Numbered from the stretch's first letter, positions 10,959 to 21,639 are shown. The stretch is DNA of 64,000 bases from Tretioscincus oriximinensis (GCA_022410635.1 JAJVDF010000136.1:770968-834967); one strand, 5' to 3'. Numbers and translations: made by a program. Notes: generated by a model not told the origin, from the sequence alone.

Positions 10959-11150
10959 TATAGGTGAAACTCCATTACAAAGAACCCTGATATAATGAAA
11001 TTCATAATATAATGAATAAATCTGAAAGTCCAAGTGGAATGCCCGTAAAAGTAATGTTGGTTACAATAAGTTTCATTATAACAAAATTTTATTAAAATGA
11101 ACACATTCACCTGGTCCCTTGGGATTCATTATAACAGAGTTTCACCTGTA
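10959..11150. mobile_element. Tigger/pogo-like MITE, copy 1
   Basis: Ends TATAGGTGAAAC and GTTTCACCTGTA are inverted; TA at both ends fits a TA target duplication. The interior is rich in CATTATAAC-type motifs. It has no transposase. A second copy lies at 15796-15980. Confidence 0.8.
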
Positions 11151-11234
11151 GAATATGCTGTGTAAGGAAAATTCTTGAATGATTCCAAGTGTTAAAAAGC
11201 TTCAAAATAATTGTGTGTGTGAGGCTGATGAAAA

Positions 11235-11562
11235 TGACAGCATGTAAGCTGTCTGCAGATAAGGCCCTCCAGACTGTACCACCTCCCTCAGTGGCAAATA
11301 ACTCAGGATAGAGCATTCTTTGTGGCAGCCCCCAGACTATGGAACAGTCTTCCCTTTGATGTGCGTCAATTACCATCTCAGAAAATGCTTGAAGATGCAA
11401 TTCTTAGGCTAGTATTTGGCTGAAAAACCTGCTCTCCCTTCCCTACATTTAGATGTGGATGTTTTAATTTGTGCTTTTATTGTTAGCCGCCTTAAGACCT
11501 TTGGGTATAGGGCAATATAGAAATGTAAATAAATAAATAAATAAATAAATAAGCAAACCCTT
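11235..11562 (+). mobile_element. L2-like LINE 3' end
   Basis: Decayed C-terminus with the phrase TTTGTGGCAGCCCCCAGACT and TGGAACAGTCTTCC (compare AFSVVAPRLWNSLP at 39540-39915). The 3' end is GCCGCCTTAAGACCTTTGGG followed by (AAAT)n. Confidence 0.75.
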
Positions 11563-12240
11563 TATCACAAAATGAAGAAAACAACACTAAAAAAGGAAGT
11601 AGTGTGGATGCAGCAGAAAAATTGATTCACAGGTAATCCTCACTTTATGCATTCCCAACTTATGAGTTAGTGCCTTTATAAGCATTTAATTTTAGGATGT
11701 TATCTTAAAGTAGAGAGTGAGAGTGAGATTGAGAGATAGAAAAATAGATATTTAATTAAAATCTGAAAGCAAGCCCACTCTGTACCTTGAAAATGCAAAT
11801 TGTAAAAATTTCACTGGTTCTTAGCTAGCAGAGAATGCCTGGGAATTGCAGTCAGGCAAGGGCAGCAATGATTTCTGTGGTTTGTGATGTCATGAGAATG
11901 CCACGATGTAATGAGGAAAGGAAGGGAGCTTCCTTTCAGACTTTACAAAATGGATGCTGCTGAACCGGATAATATGAAATGGCTATTTACTTCGCAGCAA
12001 AGACCTTTAGAACGCATGGAATGCTGGTTCCGNGGGATGGACAGAAGATAATTGCATGTCCAACATAAAGAAAATCGACCATGGGATTAGGACTATAGCT
12101 TTGTGCATTTTGAGCCTATGACCCCATAGCAGAGGATAGCCATTTTCTGCTTTATCCCAGACACCTCACACCCATAAGGTTCACACCATAGTTTAGATGT
12201 GAGAGCAAGTGAAGGTTTGAGAAGCCCAGAAGCAATAGTT
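11563..12240. other. Intron sequence, no recognised element
   Basis: One isolated n at 12033. A short GAGA run lies at 11713-11735. Nothing else recognised. Confidence 0.45.
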
Positions 12241-12335
12241 AGACAACTGTGTGAGAAAGAACACTGATGTAGATGGACTAGGGACTGATCCAACAGGGGT
12301 CCTCTTAGATTCCTATGTTTTTCCACTATCCCCAA
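12241..12335 (+). mobile_element. CR1-like LINE 3' terminal fragment
   Basis: TGGACTAGGGACTGATCCAA and CAGGGGTCCTCTTAGATTCC resemble the sense 3' end of the family seen in antisense at 5925 and 41648. Confidence 0.5.
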
Positions 12336-12477
12336 AGCAAAGGAAGCCCATTCTAGTTAATATTTGGATGGGAGTCAGCCAGATAAATGAAGTCAGGGTT
12401 AAAAAACATTGGTCTAGTTGCTGTTAAGCAATGATATCATTGGTTATTTCTTGCTGCTATAGAATAATCGGACTTAC

Positions 12478-12646
12478 CTTTTTCTGGAGAACACAATGGA
12501 AAATGAATATAAACATTCCCTGTAGAGAATTGAAAATAGTGAAGAGATAGGCCATGATGACTGTGCTTTCATTAATGTACATAAGTCCAAAGGCCCATGT
12601 CAGTCCTAACAGGCATAGGAGGGCTATTGCACCTATAACCCACGAC
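12478..12646 (-). CDS. ADGRL3: ADGRL3 exon: TM6, third extracellular loop and TM7
   Basis: This 169-nt exon supplies the last base of a Lys or Asn-region codon, then 56 residues starting [20 protein letters not shown] and ending CVLQKK. It covers TM6 with the adhesion-GPCR signature GLTWAFG, the short loop with MYINEST, TM7 ([13 protein letters not shown]...) and the start of helix 8 (HCVLQKK). The acceptor is TTTTTTGACAG with a long pyrimidine tract; the donor is AAAAAG followed by GTAAGTC. Entry phase accepts either the preceding TM5 exon (codon AA+G, Lys) or the 27-nt microexon (also AA+G), so the two splice forms stay in frame. The long open frame to 12837 includes intron and is not protein. 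Confidence 0.97.
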
Positions 12647-12959
12647 CTGTCAAAAAAGAGAGACAGAAACAGAAAGAAAAGATAGAAAAGGAAAATAGCT
12701 TTCATTGATACAGAAAAGCAACACAATGCATAAATCAAAGGTTTCATGGTGTTCTTGGAAGAGAAACAAACATATATATATATTAAGCTGCATCCAGACA
12801 CAGCAAAAATGCAGCTTAGAGGTGGTAGCATCCACACCCCGTCTCTAATTCACATTAAATGCCTTTTAAATGGTTTTTGATGAGGCTTAGATGCCGAGAT
12901 GGGAATACTAACATCCACACATGCTTTTGATGTGCTCACCCCGACCCACCCCCGTGGCC

Positions 12960-13105
12960 CTGTACACACTGAGTCTTATCCTGGGATGTATCTCAGAGTA
13001 GGAGCTTGATACCTATATGCCAGTGTGGAATATGGCAGGCCTCATACTAGGATGGGAACGAACAAGCTGAGATATAGCCCCAAAAAAGACACAGTGTGGA
13101 CAAGG
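12960..13105. repeat. Fold-back repeat family, degenerate copy
   Basis: Begins GAGTCTTATCCTGGGATGTA and ends with GAGATATAGCCCCAAAAAAG. Similar to 15315-15442, 26985-27170 and the best copy 47669-47801, which has 17-bp inverted ends. Confidence 0.5.
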
Positions 13106-13710
13106 GTAGTAGCTTTATAATTGCGATTACCACATAAAAAACAGGAGTTTGCAGTTTTAATGGGTATAGAAGAAAGGAGTTGTAAACGGAATGTAGTTTC
13201 CAAGGCCTATCACACTTGAGTAAAATCCCTTTTCTGCATTTATTCAAGTTGCAAACTCCTACTTCAGTTTTTTTTTAATGTGGTAACAGTATTTTACAAG
13301 GATATCTGCGACTTCTATTTCCTGAAACCGGTAATGTTTATTGCCAAAGTTATAACCTAGGAAAGAATACGCAGATGAAAGTGTTATGAGGAAAGACATG
13401 CTTCACTTGCAGCACGGGTGTGTAGCAAATGTATTTGGACAAGCCACGGTGCAGATGCCATGAGATATGGAGATGCAATATGTACGACAGAAGTGAATGC
13501 AGAATGTTTTGATATCCTTTTCCTTCATGAGGAAAGATATTTACTAGGAGCCCCCCAAAGCAAAATAACACAAGGTATTCTTCTTGAAAGGTTCCCAGAT
13601 AGAATGGTTGTGGTCACACCCAATAAGATGTTCCGCCACTTACTTTTTAATCCATTTTCAGTCCTGAGGAACAGGACTAAACCAGGGCAGAATTGATATG
13701 GGCAATATCA
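13106..13710. other. Intron sequence, no recognised element
   Basis: The open frame at 13418-13696 has no family similarity that I recognise and no splice context; treated as noncoding. Confidence 0.45.
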
Positions 13711-13921
13711 TAGGCTGACCAGATGACCCCTTTTGGGGTGTGTGTGTTGAAAACCTGGTTTTGGGGTGCCTCTCAGTTTTTTATGAGGAAACTTTTTTCA
13801 AAAAAAATATTTTTTTCAAAATATTTTTATTTTTTTAATTTTTTTTCCTCAGAAAAAAACAGGAGGCACCCCAAAAATGGGTTTTCAACCCCCCCCCCCC
13901 CGGGGTCATCTGGTCAGCCTA
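13711..13921. mobile_element. hAT-type MITE family 1, short form, copy 2
   Basis: TAGGCTGACCAGATGACCCC at the left and its inverse at the right. Flanks are CAATATCA at 13703-13710 and 13922-13929, an exact 8-bp duplication. The interior is a near-palindrome running through A/T tracts, so the element can fold into one long hairpin. Confidence 0.95.
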
Positions 13922-14231
13922 CAATATCATATCATAATTTAATGCTAGGCTTTGACATTACTAAAGGCCTCATTTCTGTGCTAATTCTCAAAAATGCTGA
14001 AAAGTCAAATCCTGGGTCATGCTAGTCTCTGAAGAAGAACAAACTTTAACCTAAAAGCAAACACTGGTTGTTGATTCTGCCTCTATTTGTTTGGCTTTTG
14101 TGTATCTAAGAAAGATACCAAGGTTCAAACCCAATAATAAATTAATGGGATTTTTGGTAAATTACCTGATTTTTGAAATTTTTGAAATATTACTTTGCAT
14201 AACATGTTNGTAAGTACAGTCGTTAATAATT

Positions 14232-14440
14232 AATAATGTTGTACAACCTGTATCACCTGATGAACATCTGAAACTATGCTGTCTATGCATTTAGAATTGT
14301 ATAAAAAGAGCATATTTTGCTAACGGAGGTTACACAGCAGGGAGGGAAAGAATATTGGGTGTGTCTTGTGTGCATACAAATAAAGCCATGTTTGCTGAGG
14401 AATAACTTTGCCCGAGACCCTGTTTTTCTGTAACAGGATA
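14232..14440 (+). mobile_element. Possible solo LTR
   Basis: Contains TATAAAAAGAG at 14300, AATAAAG at 14380, and a pyrimidine-rich end finishing CTGTAACA. This order (TATA, polyadenylation signal, U5-like end) suggests an old LTR. I found no target duplication, primer-binding site or internal region, so it stays tentative. Confidence 0.35.
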
Positions 14441-15079
14441 GGGAACTATTTTAGTCCAGTTATTCAGGATTGAAGATGGAATAAGAGGCGTCTCCCCCCC
14501 CCCATCCATTTTTTTCTTTTTTGGGGGGGAAAATAAATTACAGAGGTGATGGTACAGGACACCTGTACAGTTGATACATACGGTTGGAACATTTCCCTAC
14601 TGTTGACTTACGGGGACATACCTGCCCATGTGGGCAACATGCCCAGATGTAATAGACTTTAGAAATAAGATAATATTTCAAATAAAATTAATAACGGAAG
14701 TTGACATACCTGCAACTATGGAGTTCTGGCTTTGCAGATTTAATAATATAAGACATCTCAGGCTGTAAACTGAGTTGAATTATTCTATAGAAAAGCCATT
14801 TGGGCTGCTCATATTGTGATAGCAAGGGGATAGAGGGAGAAGGATAGACGGGCAGTACAGTTATGCTACGATTATATTTCCGAAATCTTATTGCAGGAGA
14901 CGATAAGAGAAAAGAGGATGCAATTATTAGATATCCCAATAAGTTTAGTTTAATAAGAATCCCAATAAGAACCCCCTGCCTATAAAAATGGAGAAAATTT
15001 GTAGAATTGAGTGTTTCGGACAATTCAAACTATGTATTATTTAATAAAATTGCTCTAATCCTTCAGTACAAGTTTATTG

Positions 15080-15225
15080 TTTAATAATTGGGTGTACAGA
15101 TTCACCCTGATCCCGGGGAATATGGGAGGGGGGTGGGCCGGGTGGGTTGTATATTCTATTTTGTTATTGTTATTGCTTTACATTATGCGTATGTTTCTTT
15201 ATTAAAAACATTTAAAAAAAAAAAG
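15080..15225 (+). mobile_element. Possible L1 3' UTR with poly(A)
   Basis: G-rich GGGAGGGGGGTGGGCCGGGT, T-rich stretch, TTTATTAAAAACATTT and an A11 tail. The layout fits an L1 3' end, but no coding part is attached. Confidence 0.4.
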
Positions 15226-15314
15226 AATTGGAACCATGTTGTAGTTTTAGTCTGGCTTCAATCTACATTCAGAATCGAAAAAACACAACAATAAATGTTG
15301 GCCCTGTCCAAGTT

Positions 15315-15442
15315 GAGCCTTATTCTTGTCTACATCTTGGAATAAAAGCCTGCTATCACATCCTAGTATAGATTATGGCAGGCCATGTGGACGGCCAAGC
15401 TCTGTCCTGAGATATAGCCCAGAACAAGTGTGGACAGGGGCT
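15315..15442. repeat. Fold-back repeat family copy
   Basis: CCTTATTCTTGTCTACATCT at the left and GATATAGCCCAGAACAAGTG at the right, with a GGCAGGCCATGTGGACGGCC centre. Related to 47669-47801. Confidence 0.55.
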
Positions 15443-15654
15443 TAGTTTTCATTCTTGCATTTTCTAAACCGAAATTGAGTTTTCTGAGCTAGAGAACGTG
15501 GAAAAAAACACCTTATTTTACTGATCTGTTTTCTTTGCAAATGATCATTTCAAGTGAAATAAAAACATCTATAAGAAAATACAAATCTAGTTTGTAATAC
15601 TAGGTATTCTCTAGATTTTTGTCCAGCTAGGGGACCTGTAACACATGGAGACAA

Positions 15655-15712
15655 ACAGAAGAAAGGTAGGTAGTATGAGCATCCGTAGACATGTCTACTT
15701 TGTGTTTAATAC
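15655..15712 (-). mobile_element. Diverged Penelope-like fragment
   Basis: GGTAGTATGAGCATCCGTAG then ACATGTCTACTT is a decayed antisense match to the GCTTTCGTAGACAGGTCTAC region of the family. Confidence 0.5.
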
Positions 15713-15795
15713 TGAGCAATATTTCTCAGAAAAAAACGTGGATTGAGGCATTTTCTTTGGAGGAAGAGTTAGGAATGTTCATTTATTTATTCATT

Positions 15796-15980
15796 TACAG
15801 TGAAACCCCAGTATAAAAAAACCCGATATACCAAAAATCATGGTATAACAAACAAATTTGAAAGTCCCAACGGAATGCTCATAAGGGTAATATTGACTAC
15901 AATGGGTTTCATTGTAACAAAATTTCATTATAACAAATTCACCTGGCCCCTGGTGTTGTTATAATGAGGTTTCACCTGTA
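15796..15980. mobile_element. Tigger/pogo-like MITE, copy 2
   Basis: TACAGTGAAACCCCAG at the left and GAGGTTTCACCTGTA at the right; interior GTATAACAAACAAATTTG and TTTCATTATAACAAA. Related to 10959-11150 over its length. Confidence 0.82.
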
Positions 15981-16260
15981 TTTAAACTTATATTCTGTCA
16001 TATACCTGAATTTTTTTTTTTAAATTGATATTTTAAAACAGGCCTGGAAAGTGGGAAGGAGGAAGCCATTTATTTAACCAAAAGTCAAGTTAGTGCATCT
16101 CTAAATATTTTTGAATGAATACAAGTGACTATGATTGAACAGGAGATGATTCCACTGTTTGGGGCAACCACAGAGAAAGTCCTGCTTGGGGTTCCCACTC
16201 CCTTTGCAGCTGAGAGGAGTGGTGCAACCAGGGGGGGGGGGGGTTCCTCTGCAAATCTCA
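15981..16260 (-). mobile_element. L2-like LINE 3' region
   Basis: AACCAAAAGTCAAGTTAGTG and GATTCCACTGTTTGGGGCAA are shared with 4626-5060. A G homopolymer (14 bases) lies at 16231-16244. Confidence 0.5.
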
Positions 16261-16529
16261 AGGCATAGGCAAGACGCAGTATGAAGTGAAAAGGAGAAAA
16301 AGAAAAATGACATTTTTCCTAGGGGGGAAAAAGGGGGAACTAGAGGCCAGCTAATCTAATAAGCTTGCATTTGGGGCAGAGAAGAGGGTTCTCACATAAA
16401 AGCTGGGATAAATCTTTGCACCTTTAATGCATGTGAAAGGATGATTTCCTCTCAGGTGACATTGTATTGCATGTAGACAGCAATCCATGTCACTTGGTGA
16501 ATTTACTGATATCTGAATGCACCTTGATT

Positions 16530-16865
16530 ATTTATTTGTTTTTAGGAATTTATATCCAGCCCTTCACCATAGGTCCCAGGGTGGAAAACAGAAGACTAAA
16601 AACACACATTAATTGAAACGTATGACAACATTTACAAAGACCCTTCCTTCCTTCCCTCCTACCCACCCACTCACCATGGTAGGACATAAATGCAGAGGGA
16701 ACTAGGAATCAAAAGCCTGAGTCTAGAGGTAAGTTTTTACCAGGTGCTGAAAGCTGTACAGTGTAGGTGCCTGGTGAGTGTCTAGAGGGGAGGGACATTC
16801 CAGAGTCCGGGAGCTACCACAGAGAAGACCCATCTTTGTGCCTCTACCCCTTGTGCATCTCTGAA
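16530..16865 (-). mobile_element. L2-like LINE 3' region
   Basis: TTTATTTGTTTTTAGGAATT tail-like start, CCAGCCCTTCACCATAGGTC, then GGGACATTCCAGAGTCCGGG and ACCACAGAGAAGACCCATC, matching the antisense LINE body seen elsewhere. Confidence 0.55.
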
Positions 16866-16873
16866 TGTGTAGG

Positions 16874-17116
16874 AGTTACAAGAAGAAGAAGAACTTGGTT
16901 NTTATACTCTGCTTTTCTCACCTTTTCAAAGGGACTCAAAGCAGCTTACAAGGGTATTTTGCCCAAAGCCTCACATTCTATCTTCCCCACCAGATGATTC
17001 CCATGTATCTACTTGCAGTCAGTTGCAATTTCTTACAATTCACACTTTCAAATAGCTGGGTAGGCTAGAGCTACAGGCTAGTGGAAGATGCTCACCCCTC
17101 CCCATGTCCCACACAG
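16874..17116 (-). mobile_element. SINE-A, first part of a duplicated copy
   Basis: From the AAG tail through GCTTTTCTCACC and GCTGGGTAGGCTAG to CCCACACAG. The tRNA-like head is missing here and appears only after the next segment. Confidence 0.82.
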
Positions 17117-17384
17117 TGAAGAAGAAGAAGAAGAAGAACTGGGTTCTTATACCCCGCTTTTCTCACCTTTCAAAGGGACTCAAAGTGGCTTACAAGGATA
17201 TATTTTGCCCGAAGGCTTCCATTCTATCTTCCCCACCAGGTTATGGTGGTTCCCATGTATCTACTTGCAGTCAGTTGCAATTTCTTGCAATTCATGCTTT
17301 CGAATAGCTGGGTTGGCTAGTGCTTCAAAACCCCATCTCCCAGACGAGAGACGAATTCCTAAGCGACTGAGCCAATCGTGTCTG
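17117..17384 (-). mobile_element. SINE-A, second part with tRNA-like head
   Basis: A fresh AAG tail and body run to GGGTTGGCTAG, then jump directly to TGCTTCAAAACCCC and the head (antisense of GAGCCAATCG-type A box). The body region missing here is present in the first segment. Together the two look like one SINE with an internal tandem duplication; TG is found at both junctions. Confidence 0.8.
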
Positions 17385-17388
17385 CATA

Positions 17389-17412
17389 ACCCTAACCCAA
17401 CCCTAACCCTTC
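17389..17412. repeat. Short interstitial telomere-like tract
   Basis: Four CCCTAA-type units (ATAACCCTAACCCAACCCTA), one imperfect, directly at the 5' boundary of the SINE-A head. Vertebrate telomere repeat in C-rich orientation. Confidence 0.8.
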
Positions 17413-18560
17413 TTCTANAGATCTCGAAGCATGTGCAGGTCCATATGATGCTTGGCTTCAATAAACTGTCCACATATCCCCTGTTTGGGATATATTTAGT
17501 GCACAGGTAAGGGCTCGTCATATGCAGAGAATGTTTGACCCTGTGGATGGAGAGATGCCCATAAACCCACAGCAAGAATTAAAATAGTGGTTCCTAGCCC
17601 TTTTTGGAGTCATGGTCCCATGGTGCCCTAAGAGGCAAGTTACAATCTTATGACATGATTGGAGGCAGCAGGCAGGAACAGGTGACAGCATGGGCGCATG
17701 TGTGTGCAAAGCATTACATGATGTGATCATCATGTGATGCAACTTGGGGACCAATCACAGTGTGCATGGAGCTCCACTGGGTGTGATTTGTTTTTTAAAA
17801 CAGCCTTGCCTACTTGCCATTGGGGCCCCACGGCCCCACAGAAAACATGTTGCAGCTCCATGTGTGGTTGCGACCCATAGTTGGGAACTGCTAAATTAGA
17901 GGAACTATACAAAGTGTTTTTAACCCCCCTCCCCCCATTAAAGAAGCAGACACGGGCTTGGGAGGTCTGAAGTCTAACAGGAGATTAAGCTGGGCTTATT
18001 CAGATCCGTGAACAAATGACACAAGATCAATCTAGGCATCTGTTTGGGTTGGCAAGGGAATACATTATTAAGCCAAGTTTTGATCCAGCCCACACATGAC
18101 GTTCCTCTTGGAATCTTCCAAAACAGTAGACAAGGAGTAATTACTTTAAACACCCAACTGTGTCAAAAAACAGAGAGCCCTTGATGGAGGAACAATTAAT
18201 AGATCGATGCTAGTTTAGAAAGAGTTGATGTGTAAGTTAAGGTCTAGTGGAACTGAACCTTGTTCAATGTTTTCATTCAGAAAGGATTTAGAACATAAAA
18301 CACCAGGAACATAGCAGGAGCCATATTGAATGAGGGTTAATTGATATCTGGAGCATATAACAGTTCAATCCAGAAGGCCAAGGTGATGTACAGGTGCAAG
18401 ATAACCAGGTGAAAGTGTTAAGGTCATTGAGCTTTACAGGAGATCCTAGTTCAGGCCACCNCTCGGTAAGGTGATGTGGTATGGGGAGTGGTGACTTGTC
18501 TGTGTTATGTGTTTGTACCTGCCTGAGAAATCCACTGAGATCTACTATTGTCTGTCGCAA
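17413..18560. other. Intron sequence, no recognised element
   Basis: Several overlapping short frames without family signal. GTGGTTCCTAGCCCTTTTTG and GCAGCTCCATGTGTGGTTGC at 17589-17870 look like an old dispersed repeat but I cannot name it. Confidence 0.4.
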
Positions 18561-18705
18561 ACCTTTGTTAATAAGAACCTAAGGAGAGCTCTGCTGAATT
18601 GGGACAGAGCCAATCTTGTCCACCTTCCAGTTACACTAATGCATTCTCAAGTATAAGAAGGTAAAATCCTCTCCTGTTCTTAATTCTTTTCTTTTTATGT
18701 GTTTG
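18561..18705 (-). mobile_element. CR1-like LINE terminal fragment
   Basis: AATAAGAACCTAAGGAGAGC and TGCTGAATTGGGACAGAGCC resemble the antisense LINE 3' end seen at 5925 and 59705. Confidence 0.45.
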
Positions 18706-19255
18706 GAATCAAATGTGAGCCCCCAATTATTCAATGCACTACTTTCCTAGCAAACGAAACAAATAAGTGTTAAGTTCAATGTGGATCAAATGTACAATTT
18801 TCATCTGTGTATATCTTTTTGCTAGGTTCATCTTTTTTAGGGGTGTGTGTGTCTGTTAATTAATGAATATTGTACATGTCATGCTAGAAGAGGATGGTTT
18901 GATGGTGCGTCTGATTTTCAGGACAGGAGACTTTCCATTCCCAGAAAGCTCCATGAATAAAGCAGCTGACATTGTGTAGAGCATTTTTCCACTCTCTTAA
19001 AAATCTCCAAAAATTCTGACTTCAGAAAAAAATCATGGATAAACAGGATTCAACTTGATGCATGAAACCCTCTTTGCTATTAAACCCTCCTATAATTCTT
19101 TGCTTAAGATTGGATGGTCTATTTTCCAGCCATGTTGATTCTTCTTGTTTCTCCACAACTGGAGCATCGTTTGGTGTGGCCAATCAGACACTATGGTGCT
19201 ATGATGGTGCCAAAAAAGGGACGCTGGGATGTATTCTTAGTCTAAAAGTTCAAGT

Positions 19256-19341
19256 TGTCTTGGAATAGCTGTGTTAGTCTGTGTCCTGAAAATCTAACCC
19301 TAACGCTAACCCAAGAGAGTTTTGTAGCACTTCAGAGACTA
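19256..19341 (-). mobile_element. Penelope-like fragment, outer copy
   Basis: TGGAATAGCTGTGTTAGTCT, a telomere-like CTAACCCTAACGCTAACCC insert at about 19295-19313, then TTTTGTAGCACTTCAGAGAC. It is the host of the nested unit at 19353-19441. Confidence 0.65.
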
Positions 19342-19352
19342 ACATGAAAGAG

Positions 19353-19441
19353 TAGCAAAAAGGCTAGTAGCACTTAGAGACTAACAGTAAAAAAGTAGGT
19401 GGCATAAGCTTTCGTAGACACGTCTACTTCTTCAGATGCTC
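19353..19441 (-). mobile_element. Short Penelope-like unit nested in another, 11-bp duplication
   Basis: Flanked by ACATGAAAGAG at 19342-19352 and 19442-19452. The 89-bp unit in its own orientation runs from AGCATCTGAAGAAGTAGACG through the GAAA and GCTTATGCC segment to TAGTCTCTAAGTGCTACTAG. U16.1 of the core is C here. It inserted into an older family member. Confidence 0.85.
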
Positions 19442-19935
19442 ACATGAAAGAGGGTAGTCCGGAAGGAGATTTATTTATGAATGTTCATGCTGCCTACCTT
19501 CCTCTTTGGGTGCACCCACACAGCGCCTTTTAAATCTATATTTGGCTTTAGAGGATCGCCTCTCCGCTTGCACTTATCTCCATTGCTTCAGGCTGCTGCT
19601 GGGGACCTCCTCACGCCGAGTGCACTACTGCCATGGTAACCACCAAATACTCTCCTCCTGCTCACATGGGGTCCTGGCAGTTACTGTGCATACCTAGATC
19701 TGATTTGCTCCTGATTCTCAAATCTCAGAAATTTCACAAATCTGCTTGCAATGGCTTGTATTGCAAAGCCAGCAATGAATCACTCCGCTAATGAATCGTC
19801 CTTTCTCCACCCCGAGAAATCATAATGCAACAGGGCTTTTCAGTGCAAAGAGTCCTGAAAAGCCATGATCCAGTCTGGCACTCCTTTGCAGAAAGGAATT
19901 GGCTGTGTGGAGGCAGTCTTTGTTAATTTCCAAAG

Positions 19936-20123
19936 GTAGCCAATTTCAGAGAAATAGCCGTGTTAGTTTAGCAGAAATCCAGCAAAGGAGCTAGCAGCAC
20001 TTTGAGACTAACTTGAGAAAAATGGTTGGCATAAGCTTTCGTAGACACATGTGCATCTGAAGAAGTAGACGTGTCTACGAAAGCTTATGCCAACCACTTT
20101 TCTCAAGTTAGTCTCAAAGTGCT
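19936..20123. mobile_element. Penelope-like inverted dimer with 14-bp flanking duplication
   Basis: Arms 19995-20048 and 20071-20124 are inverted copies with one difference in 54 bp, separated by 22 bp that includes CATCTGAAGAAGTAGAC. The left copy extends outward to the ACGGCTATTTCTCTG end. The whole is bounded by GTTAATTTCCAAAG (19922-19935) and GTTAATCTCCAAAG (20124-20137), one mismatch, which suggests a single integration of an inverted structure. The overlap of the two arms argues against simple twin priming. Confidence 0.8.
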
Positions 20124-20149
20124 GTTAATCTCCAAAGTGCTACAACCCC

Positions 20150-20255
20150 CCCCCCTTTTTTTTTCCTGGACTTTTTGAATAAAGACTAACACAGCTATTA
20201 CTTTGAAATGAAATAGGATAGGCAGCATGAGCTTTCTATGTCTTCAGATGTTAAC
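20150..20255. mobile_element. Penelope-like fragments, rearranged
   Basis: A C12 and T9 run, CTGGACTTTTTGAATAAAGA and CTAACACAGCTATTACTTTG in sense, then GGCAGCATGAGCTTTCTATG in antisense. Confidence 0.55.
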
Positions 20256-20457
20256 TGCCCTGAGACCTTCAGCTATTGGGTGGTATAGAAATGTAGTAGA
20301 TTTGTCTTTGAAAGCTCATGACACTTTTGCTGGAAGTCTTCACACAAAGACTGGAAAGTCATCTGTCTGGGATGGTTTAATGAACCCTGCATTGAACAGG
20401 AGATTGGAACCCATGGCTCTGGAGGTTTCTTCCAACTCCAAGATTCTATGATTCTAT
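20256..20457 (+). mobile_element. LINE tail and CR1 3' end
   Basis: TGCCCTGAGACCTTCAGCTA is the L2/SINE-B tail; from 20325 GGAAGTCTTCACACAAAGAC onward is a CR1 ORF2 end finishing GATTCTATGATTCTAT. Two elements of different families abut. Confidence 0.7.
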
Positions 20458-21204
20458 ATTTATTTGCTAGAACCTCTTTCTTATTAGCCTCTAAGGTGCA
20501 ACAAAACTTCCTTGCTTGAGATTCTAATCCAGAATAACATGGCTCCTCCTTGGAATTCCTAAGCCTCCTCTACCATTTGTCCTAGATTGATGCATGCTCC
20601 AATTTTGCATGATCCGTTTTCAGTTTTGCTTCATTTCTTGCAGAGTGGATTTTGGCTTTTGTTTCAACTGGAAAGCTCTTTCTATTACGATTGGTCTATA
20701 TCTTCTCTTTTGATACCAGGTACATTTTATATGAAGATAAACTTCTAGAATGTTTGCATAATTTAAGGGAATGGCAAGGAACAAGTCAGTTTGATACCCA
20801 GTATAAATGAGTTCTTGAATATTGCCAGCTGAATTCATTACGAAGTAATTGCCTCTCTAGCATTCAAATAATTTCATATTTGTTAACTATTCCCATGTGG
20901 GAATAAGAGATGAATCAATTTCTCTTTCAGATCTCAGCCTGGCCATGAATTCAGGCAGGTGGTGACAGGTAACTCAGCATTCACATGAGGGCTTCATGTG
21001 CAACCAAGGCAACAAAAAGGTGTGTCTTTCGTCAAGTGGCCACTACATCATGAAAAGAAGACCCATCTGCTGTGCTCTTACTAGTGTGCTTTTCCACTGA
21101 CACTCATGATGCTCCAAGTGGAGCCATTCAGTGGATGGATAGAATAGGGGAAAGACATGACTGCAGAGCTCAGAATTATAACACCTTGGAAACTAACATG
21201 AAAA
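20458..21204. other. Intron sequence, no recognised element
   Basis: No family or exon signal identified; short frames only. Confidence 0.45.
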
Positions 21205-21625
21205 AGAGAGGCAGCCATAGACCGGGGGGGGGGGGTGCTCGCACATGCACGCATGCGTGTAGTGAGACAGACATAACAGAGCTGCACAAAAGCTCTGTTG
21301 TCCTGTCAAAAACCCAAGCATTTTTCCTCTGCTGGAGGCGAATTGGCGCGTTCTGCCTGACAGCAGGCGCGAAACCCCGCCTCCAGCAGAGGATCAGCTA
21401 GGACACGCTCCGAGGTTCCTTCCAGGACCCTGGAAAGCGTTGCTGGGCTGCAGCCATCAGCCCTGATGGCTCCTTTGCCTTTAAAATCCCGGATTTTTAC
21501 ATTACCTGATGCAGCATCGGGGAATGAACAAACCCGGGATTTTCTCTTAAAATCCGGATTGGAATATATTTTAGTCCCCAAAGCCGGGATTCTCTGGCCT
21601 TCCCGGGACGTATGGCAACCTTATT
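21205..21625. mobile_element. hAT-type MITE family 2, degenerate copy
   Basis: Right end ACGTATGGCAACCTTA and interior AATCCCGG, ACATTACCTGATGCAGCATC match 54399-54925 and 42242-42661. The left terminal TAGGGTTGCC is lost; the start resembles the internal GGCAGC...ACCGGG segment. No clear target duplication. Confidence 0.75.
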
Positions 21626-21639
21626 CATAGGGAAGTCAA

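Noticed and set aside
12647..12837. Upstream extension of the TM6-TM7 reading frame
   Set aside because: It crosses a strong polypyrimidine tract and AG acceptor at 12647-12648; the exon begins at 12646.
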